In this document: piece after piece, positions 23,331-31,318 of the stretch | Numbering within the stretch: position 1 is the stretch's first letter | How the letters are laid out: the number at the start of each line of letters is the position of its first letter | Assembly (NCBI RefSeq): GCF_030316845.1 | Contig: NZ_JASZYS010000001.1 | Span: forward strand, 796,185-860,184 | DNA from: Variovorax davisae | GTDB lineage: Bacteria; Pseudomonadota; Gammaproteobacteria; Burkholderiales; Burkholderiaceae_C | Length of the DNA: 64,000 nt | Reading direction: 5' to 3' | Translations under genes and position numbers: made by a program | The notes under the pieces: generated by a model | What the model was told of the DNA's origin: nothing | The model's input: only the letters and a program-made list of their open reading frames with translations | The model's database searches: none

Positions 23331-23352
23331 CGCTCCGTATTTCTACGGAGCG
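23331..23352. promoter_or_regulatory. 9-bp inverted repeat between regulator and GlcG-like gene
   Basis: CGCTCCGTA (23331-23339) and TACGGAGCG (23344-23352) form a perfect inverted repeat with a 4-base loop TTTC. There is no T run after it, so it is a poor intrinsic terminator. Its position, about 105 bases upstream of the secreted GlcG-like gene, is compatible with an operator for the adjacent FixJ-like regulator, but this is inference. Confidence 0.5.
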
Positions 23353-23456
23353 GCGAGGGTAGCCGTACGAATGGGCGGCCGGGGCGGCAGTTCCCAAAAT
23401 TGCGCCACCGCCGGCGATGTGCCGGCGTGTCTCGATCCCAACCTTCGGAGAACTCC

Positions 23457-23984
23457 ATGAACCCGTCCCTTCGCCTCGGCAGCCTCGCCGTCCTGCTCGC
23501 CGCTTCCGTCCTGGGCGTCCAGGCCCAGACCGCGGCACCGGCCCCGGCGCCGAGCCCGGCCGTGCGCGCCGAGAAGAACATGTCGCTCGAACTGGCGAAC
23601 GAGATCGCCGGTGCGGCGGTGGCCGCCTGCGCCGCCAACGGCTACGCGGTCGCCGCCACGGTGGTCGATCGCGCCGGCACCGTGCGTGCCGTCCAGCGCG
23701 CCAACAACGCCGGCTCGCACACGCTGGGCGCCAGCGAGCGCAAGGCCTGGACCTCGGCCTCGGCCAAGGCGCCGACCCTGGCGATGATGGAAAACGCGCA
23801 GAAGAACCCCGCCGCCGCCAACCTCGTCAACATCCCGGGCTTCCTGCTGCTCGGCGGCGGCGTGCCGGTCAAGGCGGGCAACGAGGTCATCGGCGCCGTC
23901 GGCGTTGGCGGCGCGCCGGGCGGCCAGCTCGACGAGCAATGCGCCAACGCGGCGCTCGACAAGGTCAAGGGCCAGCTGGGTTGA
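23457..23984 (+). CDS. Secreted GlcG/HbpS-like protein
   Basis: A 175-residue protein with a signal peptide (cleavage near VQAQTAAP) followed by a complete GlcG/HbpS domain: LANEIAGAAVAACAANGY, ATVVDRAGTVRAVQRANNAG, and the C-terminal GGGVPVKAGNEVIGAVGVGGAPGG. Members form octamers; HbpS of Streptomyces binds haem outside the cell and controls the SenS/SenR two-component system. The position directly after a sensor kinase/regulator pair with a large periplasmic sensor is suggestive of a similar role. Its TGA overlaps the ankyrin ATG (TGATG). Confidence 0.88.
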   Translation: MNPSLRLGSLAVLLAASVLGVQAQTAAPAPAPSPAVRAEKNMSLELANEIAGAAVAACAANGYAVAATVVDRAGTVRAVQRANNAGSHTLGASERKAWTSASAKAPTLAMMENAQKNPAAANLVNIPGFLLLGGGVPVKAGNEVIGAVGVGGAPGGQLDEQCANAALDKVKGQLG

Positions 23985-24676
23985 TGCCGATGAAGGCCGT
24001 GGCCGTCGCTCTGGCGCTGTTGGCTGCCGGGCTGGCCGTTCCGGCGCCGGCCCAGGTGGCGCCGGCCGCCGCCGAGGCGCAGGCCTACCAGGGCCTGCAC
24101 CGCGCCGCCTGGCGCGGCGACCTGCCGCAGCTGAAGGCGCTGATCGCCGGCGGCGCCGACCTGGAGGCGCGCGACGCCATGGGCCGCACGCCGCTGCACG
24201 TGGCCAGCTATGCGCGGCAGCGCGAGGCCATCGGCGTGCTGGCCAGGGCCGGCGCCAGGCTCGACGCCTTCGAGAACGACCGCTACGACGCCGTCACCAT
24301 CGCCGCGGTCGCCGACGACGTGCCCACCCTGGCGCTGCTGCTGTCGCTCGGCGCCAACCCCGGCCAGACCACCAGCCGCTACGACGGCACGGCCTTGATC
24401 GCCGCGGCCCATCTCGGGCACGACGAGGTGGTGCGCCGGCTGATCGCCGCCGGCGCGCCCCTCGACCAGGTCAACAACCTGCACTGGACCGCGCTGATCG
24501 AGGCCATCGTGCTCGGCGACGGCGGGGCGCGCCACCAGCGCACGCTGGTCGCGCTGGTCGACGCCGGCGCCAACCTGCAGCTGGCCGATCGCCAGGGCCA
24601 CACGCCGCTGCAGCTCGCGAGTGCACGGGGCTACGCCGCGATGGTCGAAAAGCTGCGGGCCGCAGGCGCCAGATAG
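23984..24676 (+). CDS. Secreted ankyrin-repeat protein
   Basis: A 230-residue protein with a signal peptide (AVALALLAAGLAVPAPAQ) and about five ankyrin repeats, for example GDLPQLKALIAGGADLEARD followed by GRTPLHVASYA, and GHTPLQLASARGY near the end. Two in-frame ATGs (23984 and 23990) are possible; the first overlaps the upstream stop. It probably works in the periplasm. Ankyrin proteins paired with catalases or haem proteins are known in Gram-negative bacteria; here the partner would be the coupled GlcG/HbpS-like protein (inference). Confidence 0.88.
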   Translation: MPMKAVAVALALLAAGLAVPAPAQVAPAAAEAQAYQGLHRAAWRGDLPQLKALIAGGADLEARDAMGRTPLHVASYARQREAIGVLARAGARLDAFENDRYDAVTIAAVADDVPTLALLLSLGANPGQTTSRYDGTALIAAAHLGHDEVVRRLIAAGAPLDQVNNLHWTALIEAIVLGDGGARHQRTLVALVDAGANLQLADRQGHTPLQLASARGYAAMVEKLRAAGAR

Positions 24677-24731
24677 GGGCGGCTCGGGGACAATCGAGCG
24701 GTCCTTTCGAGGGATCGCAGGAACCAGCCCC

Positions 24732-25358
24732 ATGTACATGCCACCGCAGTTCAACGTCACCGACCGCGCCGTCGCCGCGCGGCTGATGCGCGACCATCCG
24801 TTCGCCACCCTGATCTCGAACGACGACCAGGGCCTGCCCTACGTCACGCACCTGCCGCTGGTGCTCGAGGAACGGGGCGCGGACGACTTCGTGCTCTGGG
24901 GCCACTGCGCCAAGCCCAATGCGCAATGGCGCTACCTGAAGGCGCGGCCGCGGGCGCTGGTGAGCTTTCTCGGCCCGCATGCCTACCTCTCGCCGTCGGT
25001 CTATCCCGACCTGGCGCGGGTGCCGACCTGGAACTACCTGGCCGTGAACTGCACGGTCGAAGCGCGCCTGGTCGAGGACCCCGACGAGAAGGATGCGCTG
25101 CTCAAGCGCCTGATCGGCCAGCACGAGCCCGCCTACGCGCAGCAATGGCGCGACCTCGGGCAGGAGTTCCAGCACAAGATGCTCAACGGCATCGTCGGCT
25201 TCGAGCTGAAGGTGACGGCGCTGCAGTGCAAGGTCAAGCTGAACCAGCATCGCAAGGAAGCGCATGCCGCGACCTTCGATGTCTACCGCCAGGGCAGCCC
25301 CGACGAGCGCGCGTTGGCGGAGTGGATGCAGCGTCTCGGCATCACCGGGGAGGCCTGA
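24732..25358 (+). CDS. PaiB-family FMN-binding protein
   Basis: A 208-residue protein of the PaiB family (negative transcriptional regulator in Bacillus, split-barrel flavin-binding fold). It shows MYMPPQFNVTDRA at the start, DHPFATLISNDDQGLPYVTHLPL, the HCAKPNAQW segment and SFLGPHAYLSPSVY, all typical. The original name refers to a Bacillus sporulation gene; in proteobacteria these proteins are better seen as flavin-binding proteins of unknown substrate. The next small gene starts two bases after the stop. Confidence 0.92.
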   Translation: MYMPPQFNVTDRAVAARLMRDHPFATLISNDDQGLPYVTHLPLVLEERGADDFVLWGHCAKPNAQWRYLKARPRALVSFLGPHAYLSPSVYPDLARVPTWNYLAVNCTVEARLVEDPDEKDALLKRLIGQHEPAYAQQWRDLGQEFQHKMLNGIVGFELKVTALQCKVKLNQHRKEAHAATFDVYRQGSPDERALAEWMQRLGITGEA

Positions 25359-25359
25359 C

Positions 25360-25572
25360 ATGCGCATGATCGGTCTGGTCGGTTTGCTGGTCGCACTGGT
25401 TGTCGTCGGGCTGCTGGCCAGGAAGCAATTGGGCGGGGTCGCCGCGCCGGTGCTCCCGACCGGCAGCACGGCGACGGGGGATGCGCGGGCGCAGAGCCGG
25501 CAGATCCAGCAGCAGTTCAAGCAGTCGCTCGACGCCGCGGTGCAGGCCCGGCCGGTCCCGGATGACAACTGA
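25360..25572 (+). CDS. Small single-pass membrane protein
   Basis: A 70-residue protein with one N-terminal membrane helix (MIGLVGLLVALVVVGLLA) and a short Gln/Ala-rich tail. It starts one base after the PaiB stop and its 3' end overlaps the start of the tadA fusion gene by 11 bases, so it is embedded in a compact operon. Function unknown; the tail (SRQIQQQFKQSLDAAVQ) could form a short helix on the periplasmic or cytoplasmic side. Confidence 0.75.
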   Translation: MRMIGLVGLLVALVVVGLLARKQLGGVAAPVLPTGSTATGDARAQSRQIQQQFKQSLDAAVQARPVPDDN

Positions 25573-26665
25573 CGCCGACTGGATGGCGCTGGCGCTGGCC
25601 GAAGCGCGCCAGGCCGCGCAGGCCGGCGAAGTGCCGATCGGTGCCGTGCTGGTCAAGGACGGCCGGGTCGTCGCCCGCGGACGCAATGCGCCGATCGCGC
25701 GGCACGACCCGAGCGCGCATGCCGAGATCAACGCGCTGCGCGCCGGCGGGGCCGCGCTCGGCAACTACCGGCTCGACGGCTGCGAGCTGTTCGTGACGCT
25801 GGAGCCCTGCGCGATGTGCGCCGGCGCCATGCTGCATGCGCGGCTGGCCCGGGTCGTGTTCGGCGCCGCCGACCCCAAGACCGGTGCCGCCGGCTCGGTG
25901 ATCGACCTGTTTCGCGAGGCCCGGCTCAACCACCGCACGGCGGTGCAGGGCGGGCTGCTCGCCGACGAAGCGCAGGCGCTTTTGCAGGACTTCTTCCAGG
26001 CCCGCCGCAGCGCCGCCCGCGAAGCGGCCGAGCCCTTGCGCGACGACGCCTTGCGCACCGCCGACTCGCGCTTCGCCGGGTTGGCCGACCTCGGCCCCGC
26101 GCCGCTGCAGGTGAGCGAGCTGCCAAGCCAGGGCGGCTGGCGGATGCGCTACCTCGACCACGGCCCGCCGGACGCGCCCTGCACCTGCCTCTGCCTGCAC
26201 GGGCCGGGCGAGTGGCGCTACTTTTTCCGCCACCTCGCCGGCGCCCCGGGACTGCGGCTGCTGGCGCCCGACCTGATCGGCTTCGGGCAGAGCGACAAAC
26301 CCAAGCGCGAAGCGGTGCACCAGCTCGAATGGCACTGGCGCCTGCTGGCCGAATGGCTGGCGTGGCTCGAGCGCACGCAGCAGCTCGCCCCCGGCCCCCT
26401 GGCGCTGCTGCACAGCCCCGGCGCCGCCGCCTGGGCCGCGTCGCTGGCCGGGACCCTGCCGGCCCGCTTCGCGACCGTGATGGCCGTGCCCGACGATGCC
26501 GCCGCAGTGCCGGAGGCCTGGCGTGCACCGTTCCCCGACCGCGGCTACGAGGCCGCGCTGCGGGCCCTGGGCCCGATCCCGAAGCGCGCCTCCGGCCCGA
26601 CGCCGGCGCAGGCGGCGGCCCTGGCCCGGCGGGTGCGCGAGGCAATGGGATACTTCGGCCCGTGA
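25562..26665 (+). CDS. tadA: tRNA adenosine(34) deaminase fused to an alpha/beta-hydrolase-like domain
   Basis: TadA converts A34 to inosine in tRNA-Arg. Residues 1-155 form a full deaminase with HAEINALR and PCAMCAGAM, giving the zinc ligands and catalytic Glu. From about residue 165 a second domain begins that looks like a haloalkane-dehalogenase-type hydrolase: HGPGEWRYFFRHLA, LLAPDLIGFGQSDKP, and LALLHSPGAAAWAAS at the nucleophile elbow. The first Gly of the elbow is replaced, the fold stops before the acid and His regions, and the protein ends at 367 residues, so the second domain is probably not catalytic. The gene overlaps its neighbours on both sides. Confidence 0.92.
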   Translation: MTTDADWMALALAEARQAAQAGEVPIGAVLVKDGRVVARGRNAPIARHDPSAHAEINALRAGGAALGNYRLDGCELFVTLEPCAMCAGAMLHARLARVVFGAADPKTGAAGSVIDLFREARLNHRTAVQGGLLADEAQALLQDFFQARRSAAREAAEPLRDDALRTADSRFAGLADLGPAPLQVSELPSQGGWRMRYLDHGPPDAPCTCLCLHGPGEWRYFFRHLAGAPGLRLLAPDLIGFGQSDKPKREAVHQLEWHWRLLAEWLAWLERTQQLAPGPLALLHSPGAAAWAASLAGTLPARFATVMAVPDDAAAVPEAWRAPFPDRGYEAALRALGPIPKRASGPTPAQAAALARRVREAMGYFGP

Positions 26666-27597
26666 AAAAACACATCTACATCTATTCGCCCTCCAGCGCC
26701 GTGCGCGACAAGGCCGCGTTCAAGCGCGGCGTCAAGCGGCTCCAGGCCCTGGGCCACGAGGTCGAACTCGACGAGGCCGCTCTGGCCTCCCACCAGCGCT
26801 TCGCGGGCGACGACGCCACGCGGCTGGCGGCGATCGCGCGCGCGGCGGCCAGTGGCGCCGACGTGGCGCTGATATCGCGCGGCGGCTACGGCCTCACGCG
26901 CATCCTCGACCAGATTCCCTACAAGGCCGTGGCCAAGGCGATCGATCGCGGCACCGAATTCGTCGGGCTCAGCGACTTCACCGCCTTCCAGAGCGCGCTG
27001 CTGGCCAAGACCGGCGCCGTCACCTGGGCCGGCCCCGCGGTCGGCGAGGACTTCGGCGCCGAAGCCGGTGCTGACGACATCATGGAGGCCTGCTTCGACG
27101 ACCTGCTGGGCGGCCAGGGCGAGGGCTCCGGATGGCGCATGCCGGCACGCGACAGCGCCGACCTGCCGGCGTTCCGGTCCATCCACGACGCGGTGCTCTG
27201 GGGCGGCAACCTGTGCGTGCTGGCCAGCCTGCTCGGCACGCCCTGGTTTCCCGCCATCGACAAGGGCGTGCTGTTCCTGGAGGACGTCAACGAGCACCCC
27301 TACCGGGTCGAGCGCATGCTCGACCAGCTGCGTCACGCCGGGGTGCTGGGGCGCCAGAAGGCGATCGTGTTCGGGCAGTTCACGGGCATCCGCAAGGTTC
27401 CGCACGATCGGGGCTTCGGCATGCAGGCGGTCGTCGCCCGCCTGCGCGGCCTGGTCAAGCCGCCGGTGTTGACCGGGCTGCCGTTCGGCCACGTGCCGAC
27501 CAAGGTGCTGCTGCCCGTGGGTGCGAAGGTGGAAGTGGCCGCCGACGGCCGGGACGTGTTCATGGTCTGGGGCCACCGGCACCACCACCATCACTGA
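26662..27597 (+). CDS. ldcA: LD-carboxypeptidase (S66 family)
   Basis: LdcA removes the terminal D-Ala from murein tetrapeptides in the cytoplasm during recycling. The 311-residue protein has SRGGYGLTRILDQI, the nucleophile segment FVGLSDFTAFQ (Ser near residue 104), WGGNLCVLASLLGTPWFP, LFLEDVNEHPYRVERML with the catalytic Glu, and TGLPFGHVPTK with the catalytic His. The start is a GTG at 26662 whose last bases overlap the tadA stop (GTGA). The protein ends in GHRHHHHH, an unusual natural His tail. Confidence 0.93.
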   Translation: MKKHIYIYSPSSAVRDKAAFKRGVKRLQALGHEVELDEAALASHQRFAGDDATRLAAIARAAASGADVALISRGGYGLTRILDQIPYKAVAKAIDRGTEFVGLSDFTAFQSALLAKTGAVTWAGPAVGEDFGAEAGADDIMEACFDDLLGGQGEGSGWRMPARDSADLPAFRSIHDAVLWGGNLCVLASLLGTPWFPAIDKGVLFLEDVNEHPYRVERMLDQLRHAGVLGRQKAIVFGQFTGIRKVPHDRGFGMQAVVARLRGLVKPPVLTGLPFGHVPTKVLLPVGAKVEVAADGRDVFMVWGHRHHHHH

Positions 27598-27638
27598 GAG
27601 CCGGGCGGGCTCGCTGGCGCGGGCCGCTCGACGCAGGG

Positions 27639-27971
27639 TCAGCCGTGGACCCTGTGGTGGGTGCGGGGCTCCATGCTGCCGGGAAGTCCACCCTTGAACA
27701 GGCGGTTGATCTGGCGCATCTGGCGCCGGGCGGCGACTTCGCCGTCGACCGCGCTGAGGGCGGTCAGCACGTCCTGGCGCAGGTACCACAGCGCTTCGAG
27801 GTCGCCGGCGAAACGCACGCGCTGCGCCACGCGCTGCATCGTGTGGCCGCCGTGGACCTGGAGCAGTGACAGCATCGCCGTGCGGATCTGCCCCATCTGA
27901 CGATCCGCGGAACGGCGCAAGCCGAAACCGGGGAAGCTCAGAAAGCGAAGGAGACTGCTGGGTGACACCAT
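27639..27971 (-). CDS. Hypothetical protein
   Basis: An open frame of 110 residues from the ATG at 27971, ending at 27639. The central part (MGQIRTAMLSLLQVHGGHTM and FAGDLEALWYLRQDVLTALS) looks helical and charged like a real soluble protein; the first 30 residues are less convincing. An ATG further upstream (28106) would add a Cys-rich stretch of poor coding quality, and one further in (near 27897) would leave 85 residues. No ribosome binding site decides between them. No family recognised. Confidence 0.55.
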   Translation of the reverse strand: MVSPSSLLRFLSFPGFGLRRSADRQMGQIRTAMLSLLQVHGGHTMQRVAQRVRFAGDLEALWYLRQDVLTALSAVDGEVAARRQMRQINRLFKGGLPGSMEPRTHHRVHG

Positions 27972-28272
27972 GGACGGAAGGCGTATTGCCAAAACCTGGA
28001 CAGGTGCTACGTTAAGGCTGGCCTCGGAGCGGCACAAGCATCGACACGACATTTCATGTTCAAAAACAACATACTTCACGAAACTGCTCATGAAGCGCTT
28101 GAACAACTAATGCCTTAGTTCTACTTTTGTAGCTAAAACCAAACTTACACCGTGTGACGAAATGAAAAAGCAACAGCTTGGCTCTCCGGCGGCCCGATTT
28201 GAGGCTCCGAGACCGTGTTTCGGCGCCGCTTTGCCATAATCGAACAGCGAGAGCTACCAAAAACTGCACAAC

Positions 28273-29220
28273 ATGGGCGCCAATTCCACTGTCGTATTTG
28301 CCGATCTGACGGGAAGTACCAGAGTCTTCGAGGCTATGGGGAATGCGCGCGCCACCGAAACCGTGACGCGCCTGACGCAGTGGATCGGCGGCGTCTGCGA
28401 AGCGCATGGGGGCCGTGTCGTCAAATCGTTGGGCGATGGCGTCTTTGCGATATTCGCCGAAGGCGTCAGCGCCACCCGTGCCGTGCTCGAGATGCAGCGC
28501 AACCACCAGAAGCGCCTGCAAACCTGGCCCGCGCCGCTGCGCATGGAACTGCAGATCGGCGTCGCCAGCGGCGAGGTGGTGGAGGTCGATGGCGACTGCT
28601 ACGGCGATGCGGTCAACCTAGCGTCGCGCCTGAGCGACCTGGCCGGGCCGGGGCAGATCTGGGCGACCGAATCGGTGATCGAGCAGCTGCACGGTGGCGA
28701 AGTCCGCCACCGCAGCCTGGGGCCGATCAACATTCGCGGCAAGAACGAGATGCCGGTGGTGCACCGGGTCGACTGGCAGGACGAGGTGTCGGAGTTCCTG
28801 ACGATGCCCGCCTCGCTGGTGCACCAGCCGCGCGGCCCGGATTCGTCCTTCGGACAGATCGAGCTGGCCTGGCTCGACGTTCGCTCGATGTTCCGTGCTG
28901 CCGAACTTCCGATCCACCTGGGCCGGGTTGACGAAGCGCAGTTCGTGGTCAACGACCCGCGGGTGTCGCGCCTGCATGCGCGTATCGAGGCCCGCCAGGG
29001 CAGCTGCGTGCTGGTCGACGTCAGCACCTACGGCACCTGGGTGCGCTTCCATGGCACCGCCGGCGCCAGCGGCGAGATCGCGCTGCGGCGCGACGAGTGC
29101 GTGCTGCACGGCAGCGGCGAGATCGGCCTGGGCGCGCCGCTCAGCGATTTCAGCGCGCCCACCATCTCGTTCAACACCACCGGCGGCAACGTGCTGCTGG
29201 CGCGCCGCGACCTGCGCTAG
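28273..29220 (+). CDS. Class III nucleotidyl cyclase with C-terminal FHA domain
   Basis: A 315-residue soluble protein. The N-terminal cyclase domain (about residues 1-165) has both metal-binding Asp residues (VVFADLTGSTRVFE and VKSLGDGVFAIF), the Lys before GDG and the Asp in YGDAVNLASRL that select adenine in adenylate cyclases, and the Asn/Arg transition-state pair in the same segment. The C-terminal third is an FHA domain (LPIHLGRVDEAQFVVNDPRVSRLHARIE), a phospho-threonine reader. Cyclic AMP production steered by a phosphorylated partner is inferred. It lies beside a NarL regulator and two kinase/membrane genes. Confidence 0.9.
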   Translation: MGANSTVVFADLTGSTRVFEAMGNARATETVTRLTQWIGGVCEAHGGRVVKSLGDGVFAIFAEGVSATRAVLEMQRNHQKRLQTWPAPLRMELQIGVASGEVVEVDGDCYGDAVNLASRLSDLAGPGQIWATESVIEQLHGGEVRHRSLGPINIRGKNEMPVVHRVDWQDEVSEFLTMPASLVHQPRGPDSSFGQIELAWLDVRSMFRAAELPIHLGRVDEAQFVVNDPRVSRLHARIEARQGSCVLVDVSTYGTWVRFHGTAGASGEIALRRDECVLHGSGEIGLGAPLSDFSAPTISFNTTGGNVLLARRDLR

Positions 29221-29744
29221 TCGATCGGCCGCAGCACGCGGCCATCGCCGATGAAAGACTCGCCCACCAGCATCCTGAAGCTGGCTTCGGCCTGAAACTT
29301 GGGCAGCGCCAGCTGCGGCGCAAGAAACTCCACTTCGAGCGCCTGCGGGCTGCCACGCCGGAACGAGCGGTCCGGCAGGACCCACCAGCGGGCCGAAAAC
29401 GCCTCGTTCCCGACCACCAGCGCACAGCGATGCTCGCCCGCAGGCACCGGGACGTCTTCCGCCGGCAGCTTCGGCGGCCGCAGCGTGAGTTCGACCAGCA
29501 ACTGGGGCGCGAAGGCGGGCCGCTCGTCGAAGGGGGAGGGCACGACCGCGGCCGGGCGCCTCAGCCGCGCGATCAGCCACGAGATCACGTTGCCGATGAT
29601 CGGCACCCACAGGAGCATCAGCAGGGTGCCGACGTCCCGCGCCGTGGAGCCGGGCGCGGCGAAATGCCGCAGCGCCGCACCACCGACGGCGACGCACAGC
29701 AGGATGATCACGATGAGCTTGCGCCGGGACTGGATGGTCGTCAT
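29217..29744 (-). CDS. Two-helix membrane protein of unknown function
   Basis: A 175-residue protein with two N-terminal membrane helices (KLIVIILLCVAVGGAAL and VGTLLMLLWVPIIGNVISWLIA) and a cytoplasmic beta-rich domain of about 110 residues (ending GESFIGDGRVLRPID). Its TAG stop overlaps the stop of the convergent cyclase gene at 29217-29220: both stops are read from one CTAG. An alternative ATG lies 18 bases upstream. No family recognised; the convergent arrangement with the cyclase-FHA gene leaves no room for a terminator. Confidence 0.8.
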   Translation of the reverse strand: MTTIQSRRKLIVIILLCVAVGGAALRHFAAPGSTARDVGTLLMLLWVPIIGNVISWLIARLRRPAAVVPSPFDERPAFAPQLLVELTLRPPKLPAEDVPVPAGEHRCALVVGNEAFSARWWVLPDRSFRRGSPQALEVEFLAPQLALPKFQAEASFRMLVGESFIGDGRVLRPID

Positions 29745-29806
29745 GACGCCGAGCTTAACCATCCGGCGCGGGCACCGACCGGGGTCGGGCCGCGGGGTCT
29801 GACCCC

Positions 29807-30439
29807 TCAGCTGATCAGCTGGTTCTTGAGCGCGTAGTAGGTGAGGTCGCTGTTGGAGGCCAGGTTCATCTTCTCCATCAGGCGGCTGCGGTAGGTGCTC
29901 ACGGTCTTGACCGACAGCGACAGGTGCTCGGCGATGCTGCCCGCGGTCTCGCCGGTGGCCAGCTTCAGGAAGACCTGGAACTCGCGCTCGGAAAGCTGTT
30001 CGTGCGGGGCGGTGTCGGTGTTGCGGTCGAGCTGGCGGGCCAGCAGTTCGGCCACGCCCGGCGTGATGTAGCGGCGACCGAGCGAAATCGTGCGGATCGC
30101 CTCGACGATTTCCTTCGGGTCGCATTCCTTGTTGAGGTAGCCGCTCGCGCCCTGTCGGATCAGGCTCATCGCGTAGTGCTCCTCCGGATAGCCGCTCAGG
30201 ATCAGGATGCCGGTGTCGGGCGCCTTCGCCCGGACCATGGCGATGGCGTCGATGCCGCTCTGGCCCGGCATGGAGAGATCCATCACCAGGACGTCGATCT
30301 CGTGGTTGCGCACGAGGTCGATGGCTTCGCGCCCGCTGGCAGCTTCCCCGACCACGCGCAGGTCGACGTGCTGCGAAAAGAAGTCGCGCAGGCCCGAACG
30401 CACGATGGCATGGTCGTCCACGATTCCGATCTTGATCAT
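29807..30439 (-). CDS. NarL/FixJ-family response regulator
   Basis: A 210-residue regulator: receiver with VDDHAIVRSG, phosphorylation site in VLVMDLSMPG, T/S switch in ILSGYP and Lys in GYLNKECDPKE. A LuxR-type helix-turn-helix follows (LSEREFQVFLKLATGETAGSIAEHLSLSVKTVSTYRSRL). The ATG at 30439 has a strong ribosome binding site (GAGGAG seven bases upstream). No kinase is directly attached; a membrane histidine kinase starts at 31319 on the other strand and is a possible partner. Confidence 0.94.
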   Translation of the reverse strand: MIKIGIVDDHAIVRSGLRDFFSQHVDLRVVGEAASGREAIDLVRNHEIDVLVMDLSMPGQSGIDAIAMVRAKAPDTGILILSGYPEEHYAMSLIRQGASGYLNKECDPKEIVEAIRTISLGRRYITPGVAELLARQLDRNTDTAPHEQLSEREFQVFLKLATGETAGSIAEHLSLSVKTVSTYRSRLMEKMNLASNSDLTYYALKNQLIS

Positions 30440-30597
30440 TTTTTGCTCCTCGAATGATGGTGTCGGGGGAGCATGCGGGCCGATGCGGCCGGCGCGCGTC
30501 TGCCGACAGCCCGAGTCGGCGTAGGAAAGACGCGAATGCAAGTCGGGCAATCGGATGACACGCGGCGCGGGCAGGGCCGCGGCGCAACTCCCGGGAC

Positions 30598-31095
30598 TCA
30601 GCGCAGCAGCCTGAACGCAGCCACCGCGGCCGCCACGCCACCGAGCACCAGCAGGCCCTTGGCCCTGGAGAAGCGGGACGCCCGCCCGGCGCGATAACCT
30701 TCGAGCCGCGCAGGGAGGGTGCGAAGGTCGTCGATCGGCCCTTGCGGGCCGAGGCGCTCTTCGGCGTCGATCGCTTGCAGGATCGCGGCCAGCACGGCGG
30801 GGCTCTTGTCGTCGTGCTCGTAGGCGGTCGGGGGTTCGCCGCGCGCCCGCTGCACGTGGGCCAGGAACAGCTTGCCCTTGGCGGTCGGGCCGATGTCTTC
30901 GCCACTCATCACGAGCAGTCCGTGCTCGAGCAGGGCGTCGAGGCCGCGCCGCACGCCGGGCCGCTCGTTGACGGGCACGCTGGCCTGCAGCCCGGTGCGC
31001 GAGGTCTTGCCACTGCCGGACGAGGCCGCCCGCTGGCGAACCAGCATCATCAGCACGCCGGCGACGGTTTCGTGGTCTGAAAGCGCTTGTCCCAT
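30598..31095 (-). CDS. Hypothetical protein with C-terminal membrane anchor
   Basis: A 165-residue protein. The first 90 residues look like a winged-helix-like alpha/beta unit (VAGVLMMLVRQRAASSGSGK, GVRRGLDALLEHGLLVMSGEDI, GPTAKGKLFLAHVQ). The C-terminus is a short membrane helix (AKGLLVLGGVAAAVAAF). This would be a tail-anchored cytoplasmic protein. No family name can be given. It is placed between a NarL regulator and a histidine kinase, so a signalling role is possible but unproven. Confidence 0.7.
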   Translation of the reverse strand: MGQALSDHETVAGVLMMLVRQRAASSGSGKTSRTGLQASVPVNERPGVRRGLDALLEHGLLVMSGEDIGPTAKGKLFLAHVQRARGEPPTAYEHDDKSPAVLAAILQAIDAEERLGPQGPIDDLRTLPARLEGYRAGRASRFSRAKGLLVLGGVAAAVAAFRLLR

Positions 31096-31318
31096 GGCGA
31101 GCAAATTATTCCCGCGAACGCGCCCGAGCGCGAGAGGAAGAATTCCTCATGTGCCGGCGATTTGTCGTCGGCGCAACTGCGCCTGCACGGGCCGCGTTCG
31201 AAATGCCTTCGCCCGGCCCGCGATTGCGGCAAAAACGCACGCACCCCGGGGTGATCCCGAGTTGCGATGTCGTTGACAAACAGGGAGCCTCCAAGACTCC
31301 GAAACTCAGGATTCCGGG

